Assembly (NCBI GenBank): GCA_036873755.1
Contig: JAVTVY010025122.1
Coordinates: forward strand, 1-64,000
Direction of reading: 5' to 3'
DNA length: 64,000 nt
Source of the DNA: Hanleya hanleyi
Taxonomy: Eukaryota; Mollusca; Polyplacophora; Lepidopleurida; Hanleyidae
Both the position numbers and the translations under genes were made by a program. Of this stretch, positions 57,301 through 64,000 are shown in pieces; the stretch's first letter is position 1, and the number at the start of each line of letters is the position of its first letter. The notes below the pieces were generated by a model. The model was not told the origin of the DNA. It ran no database searches and worked only from the letters and a program-made list of their open reading frames with translations.

Positions 57301-60270
57301 GGTGATAATGGGGATTTCCAGACGTGTTTATTTCAATATTTAACGGTTTAGGGACGATGTAAGTCTTTTACTCGGCCCTGTCCCACATACAGGCGCCCTG
57401 GCCACCCATCGCACCATTGGTACCGTACCACACTTTCTCTTGTATGTGAACAGAGGGAAGATGTACACGTGTATGGCGAACTACATCGAGATGACATGAA
57501 TCCTGTGTATAGTTTGCTTTCAAACGTGCATCTTCCGACCCTGTCTAAAAGGAGGGTATCATGTTCTCCTATATGAATAAACCCGGCACTATGACTGGAA
57601 TGCGCCTCAGCAAACGGATTTTATTTTACATTGTTGTCCCGTGAAAGAAACGAGGACGATCGGAGAGGGCGTGACCGTCCACAGGGCCTAGCTAAAAATT
57701 ATTTTCTTAAAACTGACGATATATTTTAGGGTTTACCTCTACACAAGTAATTTTTTCGGGGGCAATACATCGATGGAGGAGTCGCGTTTGTGAAATTTGC
57801 AACAATCAGTTGCTCTCTGAAAAGGCGACTCTCGTACGAAAACAGGAAGATATTTCAAATTAATAATACAAACGCAATTTAATGCACGGGCTTTTGATCC
57901 TCATGTCGGGATATTTATCAAGTGAGCAGCATTGAAGTGTTCTAATATTACGAGGATGCCTTCTCATATGTGTTATTAATCTCTGGAATATTTACAAAAC
58001 GCGAATTTAATGAAAACTATTAAAGTGCCGTGCAGTTGGATTTTACCAAAGTTCGACTAAGCAGCTTTCAAGGAATTTACCATCAATACGGATTAGATGC
58101 GCTGCCTGCATATCTCCAAGCCTCCGAACACAGACAATCCAGTATACCGAGAAGAGCAATGATGCGCGACAGGATTTAACAAATTCAACGCGTCTTCTTT
58201 TGTGTTCAAGTATCAAGTGTTGTAAAGTGAACTCAGTGCCATTAATTGTATCGCCGAGCTAATTTCAATAGGGGCGTGAAACAGTTATTGTGGACTTGGA
58301 TGTGTACCGAACAGTGAAGAAATTGTTAACCACGGTTTACGACCATAACAGGTAAATATGACCAGTTTTTATTAAAGCCTCCCTACAAACGGCGTCTTGT
58401 GCATTGACGTAAAATTTGTTTGCTATCTTAAATGCACACGCTATTTTGCCTCGTGTTGACATTGTCGGTCTCATGTCATTTTACAGTTATTTGGTACGCC
58501 TCCATTACGAATACTCTATATAACAAATATGGTAGGGTTCCATACTACTAGTTTTACCAGCTGTTATATAATTCGAGAAAATCTAACACTGCTTAATAAT
58601 ATTTAACTTCAACGATATTTTATGAGTCAATGCGTAACTTGCGCAATAATATATCGCCAATCCACGGCTCTGATTCTCACTTCCGGTTCATACACTGCCT
58701 GTATATCACAAGTCAGTCATTCTGATGACATTATTGTCAAATATGCACATATTGCTAGGAATTTGAGAAATCATATCACAGTTAACGTTTACCAAGGTGG
58801 GGGCCCGTTCCCAAGTATCGTAATCTTCACGTAGATATATAATCAAGTTGCTTACCCCCATTCAGTTCAGTACACTATGAGAGTTTGCAAGTTTGGCTTC
58901 CTCCTTTACCAAGGGAATGTCAAATTTTTCCACATGTTTTATTACCATATCGTGACAGTTGAAAATGGATCAAAATACTACCAGCGGTAAAAATACACCC
59001 ATTAAAATCAACATAATATAATAATCTTAGAATATTCTCTCATGTTTGACGTGACGATGACGTCGTCAAATTAGTCGACATATCCCTTTTCAAATCGCAT
59101 AAATCAGACGTGAAAGGTTGGTTGTTTGATATTCAATATGACTTTTTGTTTCAAAATAAATATTTGAATGTTAAACTATTGAGAATGTGATCTGCTCTAG
59201 AAGGTAGGTGCGGACAAAGATAGTGTGAGTGCAAATTATGACGCAACTGCTGATGTATATGACGACAATGATAAGACAAGTACATACCTGTATGATAAAT
59301 GTCCAGTCTCAATTAAGCCACACCTACACCCATATATACAGCATGTACTGGCATTAAGCAAACTTTATTGTACAGAACTATATGGACCTGAGACTGAACA
59401 CACTGAATAAACAGGCTGAATGAACTACCGCTGAACTGAACTGACTCCAGTTATTCATTGAGATCACGCCCATATCTGATGTCTTATTGACTCACGGCAG
59501 ACTTGGGACCGATGATTTGAATAGGTTGATAGAAAGAATTAAATTCGGGCCAGGGAAGAAAAGAAGGACTCGAGCAAGGCCGATCCACAAAAGTGTACAC
59601 ATCCAGAGACTGGTAAAAGTAAGTCACAAAAGTTTATATTAGTTCATACATTGCATAACCACAACCAGATCAAATCCATTTCCAATTAAAACCGACAAAT
59701 CGATTAAAATATATGTTAGCCTATTTGGATAAAATACGCTTAATGGAATGTGAAAATGTGCAGAAAGCTCAATAGTAACTAGACAGATGCCTTAATTGTA
59801 GCAATGTACAGAAAAGTCAATACTAAACAGACATATGTTATTGTCTCTCACTAGGCAAGAAGGTGCATATATCAGTATAACAACATGCAATCTAATTTGG
59901 TAATATTATTAACGTTTATTGTGTACATGAACACGGTCTCTAAATAAATACTGAATAAATACAATGTACAAAAAAGTTCAATACTTTATTTTCTTTCACT
60001 AGGCAGGTACAGAAATGTTACTTCCCCGAAGCTTCGAGACTATAGAGTAAATACTAGAACAAAAATATTTACATATATCAATATAGGGTTGTTCAAGTCA
60101 GTAATATTCGCCTCTGACTAACGTTTATTTCGCACATGAACACTGACGCCAAAGAAATTGATTACAGATCTTTTACAGCAACATTACTCTTCGCGTTGGG
60201 TATATCCCAATTAAGCAGCATACTCCATATATAAAATCTAGTTTATGTCTGTCAATTGATTGCTATTTGG
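54340..60270. other. No gene recognised
   Basis: AT-rich sequence. ORFs at 56975-57259 (+), 58622-58834 (+) and 59225-59410 (+) carry no motif I recognise. A + frame from ~56240 ending ..LCLTHA at a GTAAGT (56395) could be an exon, but no partner was found. No element ends were seen. Confidence 0.35.
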
Positions 60271-60272
60271 GA

Positions 60273-60420
60273 CTGTTGGTTTTAACGACGGCAGTTCCGA
60301 ATAGCAGAAAGGTGGACAATGGGACAATGGGCTGTTGGTTTTAGCGACAGCAGTTCCGAACAACAGAAAGGTGTACAATGGGACAATGGACTGTTGGTTT
60401 TAGCGACAGCATTTCCGAAC
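60273..60420 (+). repeat. 59-bp tandem repeat, ~2.5 copies
   Basis: CTGTTGGTTTTA.CGAC.GC recurs at 60273, 60332 and 60391, with AGTTCCGAA.A.CAGAAAGGT and GGACAATGG. It ends in a palindromic (ATT)n(AAT)n microsatellite at 60421-60453. Confidence 0.8.
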
Positions 60421-60961
60421 AATTATTATTATTATTAATAATAATAATAATAAGAAATTAGACTGAACCTTTACAGAAATTCATCGATTGGCTGAATTAA
60501 CTCTGAATTTTCCTTACAATCCAATGAATACACCAGATTTTCATTGAAAAGTTTAATTAACCAATAAAATTTTAAATCTGGAAGATATCCCATGATGCTC
60601 TGCTGTTTCTAAAAAAACATCATTCATTTGTAATTTCTTTGAAAAAAAAGAATACTTATCAGTGATAAGGATTCTACGAAAGTGACATGAATATGGTGTC
60701 TTGTCATCACAGAAGAATGTGAAGCGCTTCTCTCTGACAAGAAATCAACAGGATTCACTATACCTGTAAACCAAAATGGAACCGAATATGTGGAGATGTA
60801 AAATTATTTCTTGATCATAATAGCGGTTATATCAAAATATAATCATAATTCTCAAGTCAAATATGGGAAACGCAGCTTTTGAAACTTGCCAGATAGGAAA
60901 GTAGTTTGAATATAATCCATGAGGACATAAGTTATGGGACCTTGACCTGTTTAGAATTTTC

Positions 60962-61752
60962 CCTTCAGGAAATTAGCCCTTCGGACATTTCAGCCCTTCA
61001 GGACATTAGCACTTCGGCTTATTTGAATTCTAGAGAAAAGCCCTTCAGCATATAAATTTAATGGTATATTCCAAGTAAAAATGGGGAAAACAATGATTTT
61101 TGCCAGAGGTTATTTTTATTAAATATAGAACAGTATAGACTATATATGTACCAAGGATGACGCATGTTAGAAATATGTTTTTGCACAATAACTATAACAA
61201 TGATATAACTATGATATAACTAGGATATAACTGTGATATAGCTATAACATCAAAAATTGCATCATGACCATAACTAAAAAGTGAGAAGGATGTTAAATTA
61301 TAATAGTCAAATTGTTATCATTTTCTCCATTTTTATTATAACATAAAAATTTGCATCATGACAAAATCTAGAAAGTGGAAATAATTTTAAATTATAATAG
61401 TTATAATTGTTATCATTTTCTCCATTTTTCATTTACTCGTCAAAAATTGCATCATGATCAACACTAAAAAGTGAGATGAATTTAAAATTATAATAGTTAT
61501 AATTTAGTTAGCATTTTCCCCATTTTTTATTATAATAATTTTGCAAAAACATACCTGTAACATGCATCATCCTTGGTACATATATAGTCTATAATGATCT
61601 ATATTTAATAAAAAAAATAACGTCATTGTTACTTTCATTTTTCATTGGCATATACCATTTAATTTATATGATGAAGTGCTGTCCAGAGTTTAAGTAAGCC
61701 GAAGGGCTGATGTCTGAAGGGCTAATGCCCTGGAAGGATTTTGTCCTGAAGG
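60962..61752. mobile_element. Foldback element with a tandem-repeat core
   Basis: The left arm (60962 to ~61185) and right arm (~61539 to 61752) are imperfect inverted copies of ~215 bp. They start CCTTCAGG and share AGCCCTTC motifs, AAATTTAATGGTATAT and TAGACTATATATGTACCAAG. The ~350-bp core holds three ~95-bp direct repeats, each with TTGCATCATGA, then AAAGTGAG, TTATAATAGT and TTTCTCCATTTTT. No protein is encoded. It is a non-autonomous DNA element of the foldback or Pearl-like kind. Confidence 0.85.
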
Positions 61753-61984
61753 TTTTTTTCTGTGCTCTATGTATAACAAAATAAAAGCAAAATGATGGAG
61801 TGACAGCAAAGGATGAACAGCAGCACCAATGTAAACTTCTTCTTTACCTTTCATCGTCTCAGCCATCATTGATTGCAAAAATAGACACTGTTAAAATGCT
61901 TGATGAGGAACTGGATTAGATTATTGAAATTGTGTATACACACGTGGTCTTATCACGTTTCAAAGGCAATATTTAGATTTCTTT

Positions 61985-62185
61985 TAAAGGATGTGATTCT
62001 AGACGTCCGATCCGACTCTCAGTATCCAGCAGTCGTCCACAAAATAATTTCCGCGCTAATAATCGAAAGAACCTTTTCACGAGACAGCTAGCATAAATTT
62101 CAAATATGCCTGAAATAATAACAAACAAATAAACTGGTTTGCCACAAGAGAGGAGCGGTCAACAATTTTCAAAGATAAAACAATT
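61985..62185 (-). repeat. Old copy of the dispersed PLE 3'-end family
   Basis: Minus-strand blocks match 33425-33605 closely: CAGTCGTCCACAAAATAATT, TCCGCGCTAATAATCGAAAG, AGCGGTCAACAATTTTCAA. Confidence 0.55.
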
Positions 62186-62189
62186 TAAC

Positions 62190-64000
62190 ATTTATAATGG
62201 ACTTTATTCCTTTGTTCACCGTTTGCTAGTATCTAACCACATTGAGATGTTGTTTGAAAGTACACCATTGATCAAATGTAAATCAAGCTAAGTAAGTATA
62301 CGATATTGAAATGCTTTCTCCAATCGCTGTTAAATGAATATATACATGTAGGGTCAAATAACTCATGCGGAAATTAGAGAAACCATTCCATATTTATACC
62401 AACTGCTGAAACGTTCAGTGTGTGGAAACGCAATTTTCCATTTCCGGAAACCTATTGGAAACTGTAGGTCCCCGGCGAGTTTCCGGAATTGGGAACCTGA
62501 TTATGACTGAAGTTATGTGAAGCTGAATGAGGGGCGTTGAGTTTAAATTGCCGCTGATCAAACGGGTTTTCACTGCCAAGTTTAATAAACTGTCAGTTTT
62601 ATCACATTGTAAACAGTCGAGTGTTTATGAGAGGCTACTGATCTATTCGAATATGGTTTATATGCAGGTTGATATCATTAAATTTAACTAAGAAAGACGG
62701 TGGAGGATATTTAGAGACCAGTCGTGTTCTTGAAGATTGCATAGAATGCACCAAATATTGTAATAGCTCCATCCATGTAATCTGGTTATACTTCGTAAGC
62801 GTCTAACATAGTGCTTACATTGTTATATGTATGTCTGTGCCTATGTATACTTATATCTGTCCCACATTAAGATAAGCTTTTATTGTCAGACAGTGGAGAG
62901 AAAACTCTAAGAAGGAAGCGTAAACCACAAGGACTACCCGATCGCAACCCTTTTTCAATAGACTCATCTGGCGAGAGCCATAGGCCCATTGTCGTCCTTG
63001 GGTTACACACGTGAGTTCAGTAATGTTCAATATGATTTTATTTACAGTGGCTTTCCTTAATTATGGTATATGTGTGTAACTATGTAACTATCACAGCGTC
63101 TTCCGTGGATATTACAAATGTATGTAGGTTTACTGTCTTCGTGGAAAATTTACCGCACGACATAGGGTATTACGGGTTAGTTTTTCTGGGTATTCTTGCA
63201 TATACCATGCTTACCCCAGCCGGTGCGCTTGATGCTCATCCGTTAACAGCAGATGAGTTACTTATTTGAGACGAAATGTTATCGCTGCTGCCGAGCTAAA
63301 ATAACTAATTGCGCTTGAGCTGGTGCTAGGGGCCGTGTGGTTACTTCATAGTTTCCACGTGAAAACTGAAATAAAAGCGTGACTGAGATATCAAGGCTCC
63401 GTCGTAGAATCCTCCGTATTCTATTCTAAATGTGAGTTGCCGGGAGAGGCTTTCCTGTGGAGTTATATGACTGCTCTAGACGTCGTCAATTTCCCCCACC
63501 TCATACATATCTTACCAGTTTGTGCATATGTGTGGATGACGCTTAAATATCTATACATATGTTTGTGAACATGTGCAGAGACCACTAATCCATGTATGAT
63601 TTCAATAATGTGCATCATGATTCCTTTCACAATAGCCTTTTGGAAAGATGGGTTATGTGTGACCAACGCATAGCCATAGGTAAAGTCCTGGATTTTGTCT
63701 TTAAATGAAGTTTCGTTGTACATTTGTGGGGGTAACTCGATTTTTATTTTAACAGTTTTCTCTTTTCACATGTAAATGTTCTCATGTTATTTAGGAATTT
63801 TACAAAACAGATGATTTTCATTCATTTAACCTTGAACAGGGAGAGAGATAAATATACCAGTATTCAGTATTTTATGTATTACTTGTTAACCGGATGTCTC
63901 AATTCCGCTTCTCCACTTGCTGCTGACAACAATGTACATCACTCCTATTTCTCCCATGTTAAATTGTCATTTAGGATGTCTCATTCCAAAACATGGCACG
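62190..64000. other. No gene recognised; one PLE-related trace
   Basis: At ~63320-63400, GCTAGGGGCCGT..GGTTACTTC and AAAGCGTGACTGAGATATCA echo the region just after the PLE RT stop (GCTAGGGGCCGTATG .. AAAGCGTGACTGAGATACAT). Just upstream, a 68-codon frame (63063-63269) contains a hydrophobic segment, YYGLVFLGILAYTML, and ends ..LTADELLI. I cannot name it. The minus ORF at 63463-63723 is unassigned. Confidence 0.35.

Overview
The window looks like nuclear DNA of a lophotrochozoan animal, most likely a mollusc. Genes are split by GT..AG introns, large introns are filled with repeats, and Penelope-like retroelement (PLE) fragments, LINE 3' ends, SINEs, foldback elements and satellites occur throughout. 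This is a judgement from repeat style and gene structure; no species marker is visible. About 95% of the window is non-coding or transposon-derived.  The best supported gene lies on the + strand from 3912 to 20616. Eight exons join into one frame-consistent reading of 2,478 nt (825 residues plus stop): a signal peptide, an 8-cysteine-type EB/EGF-like module, a twelve-cysteine double module, a second pair of the same modules, a 366-residue Thr/Pro mucin stalk, one membrane helix, and a short cytoplasmic tail ending in Y-V-N-Q-L. It reads as a type I cell-surface receptor-like protein. A paralogue runs the opposite way (30462 down to about 25972) with matching exon lengths (55, 150 and 324 nt against 55, 165 and 321 nt), so the two are tail-to-tail. 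Only its signal peptide and first two module exons are found.  The + gene's first intron holds three 246-bp tandem repeats, then a 25-bp minisatellite inside a 2,251-bp block repeated twice without any difference that I could find, then a broken copy of the first EB exon, then a third minisatellite block directly before the intact exon. This arrangement suggests that the exon was duplicated together with its flanking satellite.  The left edge (about 235-2700) carries, on the minus strand, the decayed remains of a Polinton/adintovirus-type element: a FtsK/HerA-type packaging ATPase with frame breaks, a broken C2H2 finger and an unidentified acidic ORF. It is followed by a cluster of CRE and NRF1-like sites.  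From 31 to 51 kb the window is a transposon graveyard. It includes a nearly complete PLE reverse transcriptase (41.3-44.7 kb) interrupted by two 5'-truncated PLE copies inserted in the opposite orientation, a second older PLE copy (44.9-45.7 kb), at least eight more 3'-end pieces of the same or a related family, and three LINE C-termini. Region 51.3-54.3 kb is a 155-194 bp satellite with palindromic linkers, and 60.96-61.75 kb is a foldback element with a tandem-repeat core. No rRNA, bona fide tRNA or CRISPR array was seen.
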